Shown one piece after another: positions 30,989 to 39,123 of a stretch of DNA of 64,000 nt. The notes under the pieces are model-generated. The model made no database searches and had not been told where the DNA came from. It was given only the letters and a program-made list of their open reading frames with translations. Positions within the stretch are counted from its first letter, which is position 1; each line of letters opens with the position of its first letter. The position numbers were made by a program, and so were the translations under genes. Source of the stretch: Ramlibacter sp. Leaf400 (GTDB lineage Bacteria > Pseudomonadota > Gammaproteobacteria > Burkholderiales > Burkholderiaceae_C); assembly GCF_001424545.1 (NCBI RefSeq), contig NZ_LMQL01000008.1, positions 349,643 to 413,642 of the forward strand, given 5' to 3'.

Positions 30989-31612
30989 GTGGCACGTTAT
31001 CTCGGCCCCAAGGCCAAACTTTCCCGCCGCGAAGGCACGGACCTGTTCCTCAAGAGCGCCCGCCGCTCGATCAGCGACAAGGCCAAGTTCGACTCCAAGC
31101 CCGGCCAGCACGGCCGCACCTCGGGCCAGCGCACCAGCGACTTCGGCCTGCAGCTGCGCGAGAAGCAGAAGGTCAAGCGCATGTACGGCGTGCTGGAAAA
31201 GCAGTTCCGCCGCTACTTCGAGGAAGCCAACCGGCGCAAGGGCAACTCCGGCGCCAACCTGCTGTTCCTGCTCGAGTCCCGCCTGGACAACGTGGTGTAC
31301 CGCATGGGCTTCGGCTCCACGCGCGCCGAAGCGCGCCAGCTGGTGAGCCACAAGGCGATCACGGTCAACGGCAAGCCGGTCAACATCCCGTCGTACCTGG
31401 TCAAGGCCGGCGACGTGGTGGCCGTGCGCGACAAGTCCAAGAAGCAGAACCGCGTGGTCGAGGCGCTGCAACTGGCCCAGCAGGTCGGCATCCCGGCCTG
31501 GGTGGAAGTCAGCGCCGACAAGGCCGAGGGCACGTTCAAGAAGGTGCCCGATCGCGACGAATTCGGCGCCGACATCAACGAGTCGCTGATCGTCGAACTG
31601 TATTCCCGTTAA
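30989..31612 (+). CDS. rpsD: 30S ribosomal protein S4
   Basis: A 207-residue protein starting at GTG 30989 ([20 protein letters not shown]), with the S4 RNA-binding domain in [30 protein letters not shown]. The N-terminal zinc Cys cluster seen in some S4 proteins is absent. It is an assembly initiator and, in other bacteria, the repressor of this operon. Confidence 0.98.
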   Translation: MARYLGPKAKLSRREGTDLFLKSARRSISDKAKFDSKPGQHGRTSGQRTSDFGLQLREKQKVKRMYGVLEKQFRRYFEEANRRKGNSGANLLFLLESRLDNVVYRMGFGSTRAEARQLVSHKAITVNGKPVNIPSYLVKAGDVVAVRDKSKKQNRVVEALQLAQQVGIPAWVEVSADKAEGTFKKVPDRDEFGADINESLIVELYSR

Positions 31613-31746
31613 ACGGGGGTTCGCGAGGCTCCTGGCGAGCCTCCACCTCCGAGAGTTTTCCGTTCCCTTGTTGCGGGGCACCGCGACCGGGGACTTCACC
31701 AGCCTTACCGGTGTAACGAGCCGGGGGTATTGAGAGGAAGTCCTGC

Positions 31747-32736
31747 ATGCAAACCAACCTGCTGAAACCCAAAGCCATCAACGTGGAACAGCTTGGCCCC
31801 AACCGGGCCAAGGTGACGCTGGAGCCGTTCGAGCGCGGCTACGGCCACACGCTGGGCAACGCCCTGCGCCGCGTGCTGCTCTCCTCGATGGTCGGGTATG
31901 CGGCAACCGAAGTCACCATCGCCGGTGTGCTTCACGAGTACTCGTCGATCGACGGCGTCCAGGAAGACGTGGTCAGCATCCTGCTGAACCTCAAGGGCGT
32001 GGTGTTCAAGCTCCACAACCGCGACGAGGTCACCCTGTCGCTGCGCAAGGATGGCGAAGGCGTGGTCACCGCCGCCGACATCCAGACCCCGCACGACGTC
32101 GAGATCATCAATCCCGACCATGTCATCGCCCACCTGTCCCAGGGCGGCAAGATCGACATGCAGATCAAGGTCGAGAAGGGCCGCGGCTACGTGCCGGGAA
32201 CGATGCGCCGCTACGCCGACGAGCCGACCAAGTCCATCGGCCGCATCGTGCTGGACGCCTCGTTCTCGCCGGTCAAGCGCGTGAGCTACACGGTCGAGAG
32301 CGCCCGCGTCGAGCAGCGCACCGACCTGGACAAGCTGGTCGTCGAGATCGAGACCAACGGTGCCATCACCGCCGAAGACGCGGTGCGTGCCTCGGCCAAG
32401 ATCCTGGTGGAGCAGCTCGCGGTGTTCGCGCAGCTCGAGGGCAGCGAACTGGCCGCCTTCGACCAGCCGGTGCAGCGCAGCTCGCAGCAGTTCGACCCGA
32501 TCCTGCTGCGTCCGGTCGACGAGCTGGAACTCACGGTCCGTTCGGCCAACTGCCTGAAGGCCGAGAACATCTACTACATAGGCGACCTGATCCAGCGCAC
32601 CGAGAACGAGCTGCTCAAGACCCCGAACCTGGGTCGCAAGTCGCTCAACGAGATCAAGGAAGTGCTGGCTTCGCGCGGGCTCACGCTCGGCATGAAGCTG
32701 GAAAGCTGGCCGCCCGCCGGCCTCGACAAGCGTTGA
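31747..32736 (+). CDS. rpoA: RNA polymerase alpha subunit
   Basis: A 329-residue subunit: N-terminal dimerisation domain ([21 protein letters not shown]), linker, and C-terminal domain binding UP elements and activators ([38 protein letters not shown]). Normal length. The 134-nt gap after rpsD contains one hairpin (GAGGCTC/GAGCCTC, 31625-31643) and a ribosome site TGAGAGGAAG. Confidence 0.98.
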   Translation: MQTNLLKPKAINVEQLGPNRAKVTLEPFERGYGHTLGNALRRVLLSSMVGYAATEVTIAGVLHEYSSIDGVQEDVVSILLNLKGVVFKLHNRDEVTLSLRKDGEGVVTAADIQTPHDVEIINPDHVIAHLSQGGKIDMQIKVEKGRGYVPGTMRRYADEPTKSIGRIVLDASFSPVKRVSYTVESARVEQRTDLDKLVVEIETNGAITAEDAVRASAKILVEQLAVFAQLEGSELAAFDQPVQRSSQQFDPILLRPVDELELTVRSANCLKAENIYYIGDLIQRTENELLKTPNLGRKSLNEIKEVLASRGLTLGMKLESWPPAGLDKR

Positions 32737-32835
32737 AGGACGAGGCTGCGCAGCAGCTTCGTTGAATCCGTCAACAGTACGTGCAACACCCAGTACCTGA
32801 CACGGCTGGGTGACTCATAAGGAAAGGAAAGCACC

Positions 32836-33237
32836 ATGCGTCACGGCCACGGCCTTCGCAAACTCAATCGCACCAGCGAGCACCGACTCGCCATGCTGCG
32901 CAACATGATGAATTCGCTGATCGAGCACGAGGTGATCAAGACCACCGTGCCCAAGGCGAAGGAACTGCGCCGCGTGGTCGAGCCCATGATCACGCTCGGC
33001 AAGGAGCCGACGCTGGCCAACAAGCGCCTGGCGTTCGACCGCCTGCGTGATCGCGAGAACGTCGCCAAGCTCTTCTCCGAGCTGGGCCCTCGCTACAAGA
33101 CCCGTCCGGGCGGCTACACCCGCATCCTCAAAATGGGTTTCCGCGTCGGTGACAACGCGCCGATGGCGCTGGTGGAACTGGTCGACCGTCCCGAGCCCGT
33201 CGAGGCCGCGGAAGGCGAACAGAACGCCTCCGAATAA
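32836..33237 (+). CDS. rplQ: 50S ribosomal protein L17
   Basis: A 133-residue protein, last of the block, starting [24 protein letters not shown] after AAGGAAAGGAAAGC. The C-terminal acidic tail ([14 protein letters not shown]) is typical of betaproteobacterial L17. The gap from rpoA (99 nt) is longer than in E. coli. Confidence 0.98.
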   Translation: MRHGHGLRKLNRTSEHRLAMLRNMMNSLIEHEVIKTTVPKAKELRRVVEPMITLGKEPTLANKRLAFDRLRDRENVAKLFSELGPRYKTRPGGYTRILKMGFRVGDNAPMALVELVDRPEPVEAAEGEQNASE

Positions 33238-33239
33238 AG

Positions 33240-33245
33240 TATAAT
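33240..33245 (+). promoter_or_regulatory. Candidate -10 of the initiator tRNA promoter
   Basis: A consensus TATAAT lies just after the rplQ stop and 11 nt before the tRNA. The -35 region (around 33217) is poor, so the tRNA may also be read from the ribosomal operon. Confidence 0.5.
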
Positions 33246-33256
33246 TTTCCCTCTGA

Positions 33257-33333
<77 letters not shown>

Positions 33334-33340
33334 ATTCAAA

Positions 33341-33368
33341 ACGCCCACCTTGGTGGGCGTGTTTCTTT
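33341..33368 (+). terminator. Rho-independent terminator after tRNA-fMet
   Basis: Stem ACGCCCAC (33341-33348), loop CTTG, stem GTGGGCGT (33353-33360), followed by GTTTCTTT. It ends the ribosomal block/tRNA transcript before the convergent Rieske gene. Confidence 0.8.
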
Positions 33369-33423
33369 GTGCGTCCAACAACTGCGAAGCCGAGACTGGC
33401 TCGGCGACGCAAGCTGAACGCCT

Positions 33424-34638
33424 TCAGTCTTCGAGGAAGTTCCCGGCCGTGAACTTCACCGGCGGCGCTCCGGGATCGAAGAACACGCCCGCCGGATCGC
33501 CGCCCTCGGCCACCACCTCCAGTTGTCTCTGCAGCAGGCGCCGCAGCATCACGATGCCGCGGTCCGTGGTGGCCAGGTGCTCCTCGGAATGCCGGGCCAC
33601 CGCGCCCTGGCTCACCATGGCTTCGTAGTCGCCGGGGAACTGCTGGTGTTCCGCTTCGGTGAGCTCCTCCCACAGCTTGCCGTTCAGGCGTGATCGCATC
33701 TTCGCGAGTTCGCCCTGCTCCCGCACTCGGCCTGCCACGTAGATGCGGAAGTGGTGGTCGTCGATCGGCAACACCCAGCCCAGCGACTCGACCGGGCCGT
33801 AACGGCCCACGCGCGGGCTTGGGATCACGCGCAACGTGGGCAGGCCCGCCTCGCTGATGCGGCGGAAGGTCTTGCCGTCGGCCATCTTGCGCACGGAGAC
33901 CGTCCGAACGCTGTGCGGTTGCAGCTCCCAGTTCACCTGCGGCATCAGCGCCATCTGTTCGACGAACTGCGTGCCGCTGAACGACGAGTGCAGGATCACC
34001 ACGTGGAAGGGGTCCACCAGGTTCTCGTAGTGCTGCAGCCAGTTGCAGGGAATGATCTGCGGCCCGCCGCCGCCGATGCTGTTGGCGTTGGCCTCGAGGA
34101 ATTCGCCTTCCTCCAGCTGCTCCAGGCACTCGTAGCGCGGCAGCACCGGCTTGCGGTCCGGTGGGCCCAGGTAAGCCCACACCAGGCCGTACAGCTCCTC
34201 GACGGGGTACCAGGGCTGGCGCACCTTGTCGCGCGCGCGGCCGCCCTGCGGTTCACAGGGCTGCTCCACGCAACGGCCCTGCACGTCGAACAGCCAGCCG
34301 TGGTAGCAGCAGCGGATGCCGCGCTCTTCCACCTTGCCGTAGTACAGCGACGCGCCGCGGTGCGCGCAGTGGGGATGCACCAGGCCCGGGCGTCCGCCCT
34401 TGTCGCGGAACAGGATCAGGTCCTCGCCGAGCACGCGCACCTGCCGCGGCGTGTCGGTGGCATCGGCGGCCAGGCCCACCGGGTGCCAGTAGCGGCGCAG
34501 CAGTTCGCCCATGGGCGTGCCGGGGCCGACATCGGTCAGCTCCTTGCGGGAGGTGGGCGCGGGCATGCCGTAGGCGGTGCCGCTGTCGATCTCGATGGGG
34601 ATGACGCGCCGGGGCGCGCCGGAAGCGATGTCGTTCAT
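33424..34638 (-). CDS. Rieske non-haem iron oxygenase, phthalate dioxygenase-like
   Basis: A 404-residue ring-hydroxylating/demethylating oxygenase alpha subunit. The Rieske [2Fe-2S] ligands are Cys91, His93, Cys110 and His113 (CAHRG, then CCYHGW). The mononuclear iron site is in ENLVDPFHVVILH, with His212 and His217. The single-subunit length and the LLRRYWHPVGL N-terminus resemble phthalate 4,5-dioxygenase and related monooxygenases. It follows the Bug-family gene by 7 nt on the minus strand, suggesting that the binding protein imports its aromatic acid substrate. No reductase gene is adjacent. Confidence 0.88.
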   Translation of the reverse strand: MNDIASGAPRRVIPIEIDSGTAYGMPAPTSRKELTDVGPGTPMGELLRRYWHPVGLAADATDTPRQVRVLGEDLILFRDKGGRPGLVHPHCAHRGASLYYGKVEERGIRCCYHGWLFDVQGRCVEQPCEPQGGRARDKVRQPWYPVEELYGLVWAYLGPPDRKPVLPRYECLEQLEEGEFLEANANSIGGGGPQIIPCNWLQHYENLVDPFHVVILHSSFSGTQFVEQMALMPQVNWELQPHSVRTVSVRKMADGKTFRRISEAGLPTLRVIPSPRVGRYGPVESLGWVLPIDDHHFRIYVAGRVREQGELAKMRSRLNGKLWEELTEAEHQQFPGDYEAMVSQGAVARHSEEHLATTDRGIVMLRRLLQRQLEVVAEGGDPAGVFFDPGAPPVKFTAGNFLED

Positions 34639-34645
34639 TCGGTCC

Positions 34646-35632
34646 TCAGTCGGCGGTGACGCCGGCGGCCTTGATCAGCTCGGCCATGCGGGGGTAGTCG
34701 GCGCGGTAGCGCTCGACGAACTGCGCGGGCGTGTTGCCCAGCGGCTCGAAGCCGAAGGCCGTCAGCCGGGCCTGGATGTCGGGCATTTGCGTGATCTCGC
34801 GCAGCGCGCCCACCCAGGCCTGCGCCACCGGCTCGGGCAGCCGCGCCGGCGCGTAGACGCCGATCCAGCTGTCGATGTCGAAGCCCTGCAGGCCCTGCTC
34901 CTTGAAGGTCGGCACGTTGGGCATGGACGACACGCGGCTGGTGCCGGTGATGCCGAGCACCTTCATCTTGCCGGCCTGCGTGTGGTTGCGCGCGCTGGCC
35001 GGGTTGGCCCATGCGAAGTCCAGTACCTCGCCGAACAGGTCGTTGTGGGCCGACGACTCCGCCTTGTAGGCCGCGTGGATGAGGTTGGTGCCGGTTTGCC
35101 GGCGCAGCAGCTCGCCGAACAGGTGGGCGGTGGAACCCGTTCCCCAGGTCCCGTACGTCATGCCGCGCGGCTGCTTCCTCGCGTACTCGACGAACTCGCG
35201 CATGTTGCCGTACGGCGCGTTGGCGCGCGCCACCAGCATCGGGCCACCGGTGGCCAGCATCGACAGCGGCGTGAAGTCCTTGACCGGGTCGTACGGCAGC
35301 CTGGGCTGCAGGATGGCGGCGTTGACGTGGGTGAGCGGCAGGGTGAACAGCACCGTGTGGCCGTCGGGCGCGGCCTTGGCCACCAGGTCGGCGGCCAGGA
35401 TGCCGCTGGCGCCCGGCCGTGGCTCGACCACCACCGGCTGGCCCCAGCGGGCCGCGAGCTTCTCGCCGTACACGCGCGCGAGCGTGTCGATCGGGCCGCC
35501 GGCGGTGCCGAAGGGCACCATGCGCACGGGCCGGCTGGGGAACGCCGCACCCTGCTGCGCCAGCCCGGGAACGGCCCAGCCCGCCAAGCCGGCGCCGGCC
35601 GCCGCCATCCACTGTCTCCTGCCCAGCTGCAT
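34646..35632 (-). CDS. Bug-family (TctC) periplasmic solute-binding protein
   Basis: A 328-residue protein with an N-terminal export signal (GRRQWMAAAGAGLAGWA, possibly Tat-type). The Bug family segments are PFGTAGGPIDTLARVYGEKL, VVVEPRPGASGILAADLVAKA and the C-terminal LGNTPAQFVERYRADYPRMAELIKAAGV. Such proteins bind carboxylates and aromatic acids. No tripartite tricarboxylate membrane genes are next to it, as is common for orphan Bug genes of Burkholderiales. It is in one operon with the Rieske oxygenase and divergent from a LysR regulator. Confidence 0.92.
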   Translation of the reverse strand: MQLGRRQWMAAAGAGLAGWAVPGLAQQGAAFPSRPVRMVPFGTAGGPIDTLARVYGEKLAARWGQPVVVEPRPGASGILAADLVAKAAPDGHTVLFTLPLTHVNAAILQPRLPYDPVKDFTPLSMLATGGPMLVARANAPYGNMREFVEYARKQPRGMTYGTWGTGSTAHLFGELLRRQTGTNLIHAAYKAESSAHNDLFGEVLDFAWANPASARNHTQAGKMKVLGITGTSRVSSMPNVPTFKEQGLQGFDIDSWIGVYAPARLPEPVAQAWVGALREITQMPDIQARLTAFGFEPLGNTPAQFVERYRADYPRMAELIKAAGVTAD

Positions 35633-35721
35633 ACTCGTCTCCTGTCGTTGGAATGATGCGAAAGCCGAGGATGGTGCGTCCGCCGTGTGCGCCGTGCAAT
35701 TCGAACGTTTGGATATGAGCC

Positions 35722-36660
35722 ATGCCCCAGCGTGATATTCGCAGCCTCGACGTCGCCATGCTGCGCACGTTCGATGCGCTGATGCGCGAGCGCAGCGTCT
35801 CGCGGGCGGCGGGGCGGCTGTTCCTCAGCCAGCCGGCGGTCAGCGCTTCGCTCAACCGGCTGCGCGAGGTGCTGGGCGATCCGCTGTTCACGCGCACCTC
35901 GCACGGCATCGTGCCGACGGCGCGGGCGCATGCGCTGGCGCCGCAGGTGGCCAAGGTGCTGGCCGACATCGCCGGCCTGCTGGAAGGCGACCGCTTCGAG
36001 CCGTCGCGCAGCCAGCGCGTCTTTCGCGTCGCCGGCTCCGACCACGCGAGCCGGCTGGTGCTGCCGGAACTCTCGCGGCGCCTGGTGCAGCAGGGCTCGC
36101 AGGCGCGCATCCACTGGGTGCCGCCGGGCGCCTGGTCGCTGGCCGAACACCTGCACCTGCGCGAGCTGGACCTCGCGGTCGTCGCCCGCATCCACCGCCC
36201 CCGCGACATCGAGACCGAGGTGCTGTACGAGGACCACTACGTCCACGTGGTGCGCCGGGACCATCCAGGGGCGAACGAGCCCGTCACGCTGGAGAACTTC
36301 TGCGCCACGCCGCAGGTCTTCCTGGGCTACGGCACGTCGACGCTGGACGACACGATCGACGAGATGCTGGGGCAGGCGGGGCATGCGCGCCTGGCGCAGA
36401 TCGCGGTCAGCAGCTTCGGGCAGATCGTCCACCAGCTGCTGCACAGCGACCATGCGGCGGTGCTGGGCCGCCGCGTCGCGATCCAGTACGCGGACCAGCT
36501 GTGCATCCGCGCCTTGCCGTTCGAGCTGCCGCGCTACCAGTCGCTGCTGTGCTGGTCACGCGGCGCCGCGGCCGATCCGGGCGTGGCCTGGCTGCGCGAG
36601 CAGGTCGTGGACATCGTGGGCGTTGAGACGCCCGAGCCAGGCGCGGCTGACGCTCAGTAG
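35722..36660 (+). CDS. LysR-family transcriptional regulator
   Basis: A 312-residue LysR protein with the helix-turn-helix at residues about 7-65 (MLRTFDALMRERSVSRAAGRLFLSQPAVSASLNRL) and an effector domain with ELDLAVVARI and DHYVHVVRRDHP. It is divergent from the Bug-Rieske operon with an 89-nt shared region, so it most likely activates that operon in response to the aromatic substrate. Its stop overlaps the convergent lipoprotein gene by 7 nt. Confidence 0.9.
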   Translation: MPQRDIRSLDVAMLRTFDALMRERSVSRAAGRLFLSQPAVSASLNRLREVLGDPLFTRTSHGIVPTARAHALAPQVAKVLADIAGLLEGDRFEPSRSQRVFRVAGSDHASRLVLPELSRRLVQQGSQARIHWVPPGAWSLAEHLHLRELDLAVVARIHRPRDIETEVLYEDHYVHVVRRDHPGANEPVTLENFCATPQVFLGYGTSTLDDTIDEMLGQAGHARLAQIAVSSFGQIVHQLLHSDHAAVLGRRVAIQYADQLCIRALPFELPRYQSLLCWSRGAAADPGVAWLREQVVDIVGVETPEPGAADAQ

Positions 36661-37166
36661 GAGCGGCTCAGCTGGATGCGGCAGGTCGGCTGCGGCGAGC
36701 AGGCGAAGTTCCACACCAGCAGATCGCCATCGGGCACGCGGCAGTCCGGCTGCGGGCCGCAGGATTCGTTGACCTGCTCCATCAGGCGCGGATCGGTGCC
36801 CCACCAGGTCAGGCTGCGGCCGCTGCGCGCGGGCAGGACGATGCGGCAGTCGTCGGTTTCGCAGGCGCCGTTCCAGGCGGCGATGTCGTCCATCGAGGCG
36901 ATGGCGACGTCGGGGCGGGTCGTGGGCTGCGCGGGAGGCGTCGGCGCCGGGGCCGGCTCACTGGTGTTGTCCTGGCCCGGCGTGACGGCATTCGTCGGCT
37001 CGGTCGTCGGGGCAACCACGGGGGCGCCGCTGCTCAACGCCGCCACGGGCGCAGTCGCGCTCGCCCCGGCTTCACTGCCACCACCGCCGCCGCCTCCACA
37101 CGCGGCCAGTGCCGCGGACAGGCAAACCGCTGCAACCGCGTGCAGCCCGTAATTCTTGAAAGGCAT
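36654..37166 (-). CDS. Cys-rich putative lipoprotein, function unknown
   Basis: A 170-residue protein with a lipobox LAAC (Cys23), followed by a poly-Gly run of seven residues and a long Pro/Thr/Ala linker to about residue 85. The C-terminal domain has three disulfide-like pairs, Cys102-Cys107, Cys136-Cys142 and Cys156-Cys162, each followed by Arg (CRI, CRV, CRI). Two of them share the pattern C-x-PQP-x-C-R, and two are preceded by WN-x-A. This looks like a small repeat-built extracellular domain. It is not recognised as any family. Confidence 0.75.
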   Translation of the reverse strand: MPFKNYGLHAVAAVCLSAALAACGGGGGGGSEAGASATAPVAALSSGAPVVAPTTEPTNAVTPGQDNTSEPAPAPTPPAQPTTRPDVAIASMDDIAAWNGACETDDCRIVLPARSGRSLTWWGTDPRLMEQVNESCGPQPDCRVPDGDLLVWNFACSPQPTCRIQLSRSY

Positions 37167-37296
37167 CTGTCACTCCAATACTGCAGAGGGCAGCGAATGG
37201 AAGACATTGTTGTGCCGCGAGCTGCCGCGCTACATGGCTCCAAGGAGCCAAAGGGGCGGGGCGCTGTCTGGCAGGCCGACGGGGAAGATCCGCCGG

Positions 37297-37326
37297 AAAA
37301 GAAAAACGCCAACGCGAAGGTTGGCG
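37297..37326 (-). terminator. Rho-independent terminator of tRNA-Arg
   Basis: On the minus strand, stem CGCCAAC (37326-37320), loop CTTCGC and stem GTTGGCG (37313-37307) are followed by TTTTTCTTTT (37306-37297). It lies 12 nt past the 3' end of the tRNA. Confidence 0.88.
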
Positions 37327-37338
37327 GTTCTTTGGAAT

Positions 37339-37414
37339 TGGCGCGGCTGGCGGGGATCGAACCCACGACCCTTGGCTTCGGAGGCCAATACTCTATCCAC
37401 TGAGCTACAGCCGC
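37339..37414 (-). tRNA. tRNA-Arg (CCG)
   Basis: 76 nt with encoded CCA. The acceptor stem is GCGGCTG/CAGCCGC, the D-arm contains GTAGCTCAGTGGATAGAG, the anticodon stem TTGGC/GCCAA holds loop CTCCGAA with anticodon CCG (plus-strand 37379-37381), and the T-arm has GTGGG-TTCGATC-CCCGC. It decodes CGG. Confidence 0.96.
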
Positions 37415-37510
37415 TTCAGGGCAGGGCGCATTATCGCCCATCGCGGCCGGCAGCCCGGCGGGCACGGCCGCGATGGCCCGCGCGGGTCAAGGACGCCAGA
37501 GGTCGACAGC

Positions 37511-37516
37511 TATAAT
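37511..37516 (+). promoter_or_regulatory. -10 element of the cytochrome c gene promoter
   Basis: A consensus TATAAT 50 nt before the ATG at 37566. The -35 (around 37488) is weak. Confidence 0.5.
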
Positions 37517-37565
37517 CGAAGGTTGTTCTGACAAACCCAGCACAGAAAATTCTCTCGAGGACGCC

Positions 37566-38495
37566 ATGAGCGACAGCACGCAGGAACACGCCCACATCGG
37601 CCCGATCAAGACGCCCAAGCAGTTGCTGGTGGCCGTGTTCCTGTCGTTCGTGATCCCGGTGCTGATCATCATGGGCTTCGTCGCCTACGTGGCGTCTGAG
37701 AACAAGCCGGCCGGCACCACCGAGGTCGAGGCCTACGCGCTCGGCGGCCTGACGGCGCAGGACGTGGAGCGTGGCGTGACCACCCGCATCCGCAAGGTCG
37801 GCACCGTCGAGATCCGGGATGCCAACCGCCCGCTCAAGCCCGGCGCCGAGGTCTACAAGGCCCAGTGCGCCGCGTGCCACGACCAGGGGGTGGCCGGCTC
37901 GCCCAAGTTCAGCGACGCCGGCGCCTGGAGCGCTCGCATCAAGACCGGCTTCGAGGCCCTGGTCACCTCCGCGCTCAAGGGCAAGGGTGGCATGCCTGCC
38001 CAGTCCGGCGGCGACCACGAAGACGTGGAGATCGCCCGCGCCGTCGCCTTCATGGCCAACTCCGCCGGCGCCAAGTTCGCCGAGCCCGAGCGGGCGCCGG
38101 CCCAGGCTTCGGCGCAAGCCGCTTCCGCTCCCGCGGCAGGCGCAGCTGCGGCCTCCGCTCCCGCCGCGGCCGCAGCCCCCGCTGCTGCTCCCGCAGCCGC
38201 CCAGACCGTTGCCGCCGCCCCCGCTGCCGCGGCAGCTCCGCAGACCGCGGCCACGGCCGGCGCCGGCGAGGCCCTCTACAAGCAGGCCTGCTTCGCCTGC
38301 CACGCCACCGGCGCCGCCAATGCCCCCAAGCTGGGCGACAAGGCCGCCTGGGCCCCGCGCATGGCGCAGGGCGTGCCGGGCCTGGTGCAGTCGGTCGTCA
38401 AGGGCAAGGGCGCCATGCCCCCGCGCGGCGGCAGCACCGCGTCGGACGCGGACCTGCGCGCGGCCGTGGAGTACATGGTCGGCACCGTGAAGTGA
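37566..38495 (+). CDS. Membrane-anchored di-haem cytochrome c
   Basis: A 309-residue protein with one N-terminal transmembrane segment (residues about 20-43) and two class I cytochrome c domains. The haem sites are CAACH (Cys101-His105) and CFACH (Cys242-His246), with likely axial Met in GGMPAQ and GAMPPR. The two domains look duplicated (EVYKAQCAACH/ALYKQACFACH; KGKGGMPA/KGKGAMPP). They are joined by a very Ala/Pro-rich linker at residues about 177-233. It resembles the cytochrome c5 group and probably carries electrons at the periplasmic face; the partner is unknown. The ribosome site CGAGGACGCC precedes the ATG. Confidence 0.9.
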   Translation: MSDSTQEHAHIGPIKTPKQLLVAVFLSFVIPVLIIMGFVAYVASENKPAGTTEVEAYALGGLTAQDVERGVTTRIRKVGTVEIRDANRPLKPGAEVYKAQCAACHDQGVAGSPKFSDAGAWSARIKTGFEALVTSALKGKGGMPAQSGGDHEDVEIARAVAFMANSAGAKFAEPERAPAQASAQAASAPAAGAAAASAPAAAAAPAAAPAAAQTVAAAPAAAAAPQTAATAGAGEALYKQACFACHATGAANAPKLGDKAAWAPRMAQGVPGLVQSVVKGKGAMPPRGGSTASDADLRAAVEYMVGTVK

Positions 38496-38517
38496 GCTTC
38501 ACGCGCCGCTAGCGAAG

Positions 38518-38547
38518 AAAGCCGGTCACTGACCGGCTTTCTGCTTT
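38518..38547 (+). terminator. Terminator of the cytochrome c gene
   Basis: Stem AAAGCCGGT (38518-38526), loop CACTG, stem ACCGGCTTT (38532-38540), followed by CTGCTTTT. The stop codon of the convergent gene (38526-38528) lies inside the hairpin, so it may work for both strands. Confidence 0.8.
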
Positions 38548-39095
38548 TCGGGGGTTGGCGCGCCCGTGCCGGCCGCCTTCGCGGCAGAGGGGCTGGCCAC
38601 GAAGCCGAAGCGCGCGGGCAGCTCCCGCGCCACCACGCTTTCCGGCTGCCAGCGCCCTGCCTCCACCCACTCGCCGGCCACGTGCATGTCCAGCGTGTGC
38701 ACCAGGCCCAGGCCGGCCTCGGTCTCGGCGAAGAGGCGGCCCTGTTCGTCCACGAAGCTGCGCTGCACTTGCACCTGCCGCTGCGTGTGCGTCTCCACCG
38801 GGCCATCGGCCGAAAGGCGAAGGATCCAGGGCGCGGCCTCGAGTTCCACGTAGACCCGCTGCGGCCCGTTCTGGAAGAACCAGCAGCCCGCGTCGTCGCG
38901 CTCGTAGTTGCGGTGGATGAAATCGATCAGCTTGGCATGCCGCAGCACGGCGCCCCGGGCCTGCGGAAAGGCGCCCGCGGCCTGCACCCGGTCGTCGCGC
39001 ATGTACCAGTTGCCGCGCGCGTCCAGACCCAGCCAGCCGTAGCAGTGCGGCACGTTGGGCCATTTGGCGATCGCCTGGCGGACGATGTCATCCAT
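38526..39095 (-). CDS. Conserved betaproteobacterial protein of unknown function (DUF2944-like)
   Basis: A 189-residue soluble protein starting MDDIVRQAIAKWPNVPHCYGWLGLDARGNW. Its features (WYMRDDRVQAAGAFPQARGAVLRHAKLIDFIHRNYERD; CWFFQNGPQRVYVELE) are recognisable as a family kept across Burkholderiales, although the DUF number is from memory. No signal peptide or catalytic motif is visible. The C-terminal 25 residues are low-complexity Ala/Lys/Pro. Its ATG has a CATAAT 6 nt upstream and no ribosome site, so it may be leaderless. Confidence 0.75.
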   Translation of the reverse strand: MDDIVRQAIAKWPNVPHCYGWLGLDARGNWYMRDDRVQAAGAFPQARGAVLRHAKLIDFIHRNYERDDAGCWFFQNGPQRVYVELEAAPWILRLSADGPVETHTQRQVQVQRSFVDEQGRLFAETEAGLGLVHTLDMHVAGEWVEAGRWQPESVVARELPARFGFVASPSAAKAAGTGAPTPEKQKAGQ

Positions 39096-39101
39096 CGCGC
39101 C

Positions 39102-39107
39102 ATTATG
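39102..39107 (-). promoter_or_regulatory. Candidate -10 for the leaderless 38526-39095 gene
   Basis: CATAAT (minus strand 39107-39102) ends 6 nt before the ATG at 39095. No Shine-Dalgarno sequence or clear -35 is seen. Confidence 0.4.
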
Positions 39108-39123
39108 GAAGCCGCGCCACCGC

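Noticed and set aside
31613..31746. Hairpin GAGGCTC/GAGCCTC before rpoA considered as terminator
   Set aside because: There is no T-run after the stem and rpoA has to be expressed from the same operon. It is mentioned under rpoA only.
35633..35721. Search for a LysR T-N11-A operator in the divergent region
   Set aside because: Several weak T-N11-A matches exist, none with convincing symmetry, so no site is called.
38100..38260. Ala-rich stretch considered as a tandem DNA repeat
   Set aside because: Codons vary (GCC, GCG, GCT, GCA) and no regular unit is present. It is a low-complexity protein linker in the cytochrome gene, not a DNA repeat.
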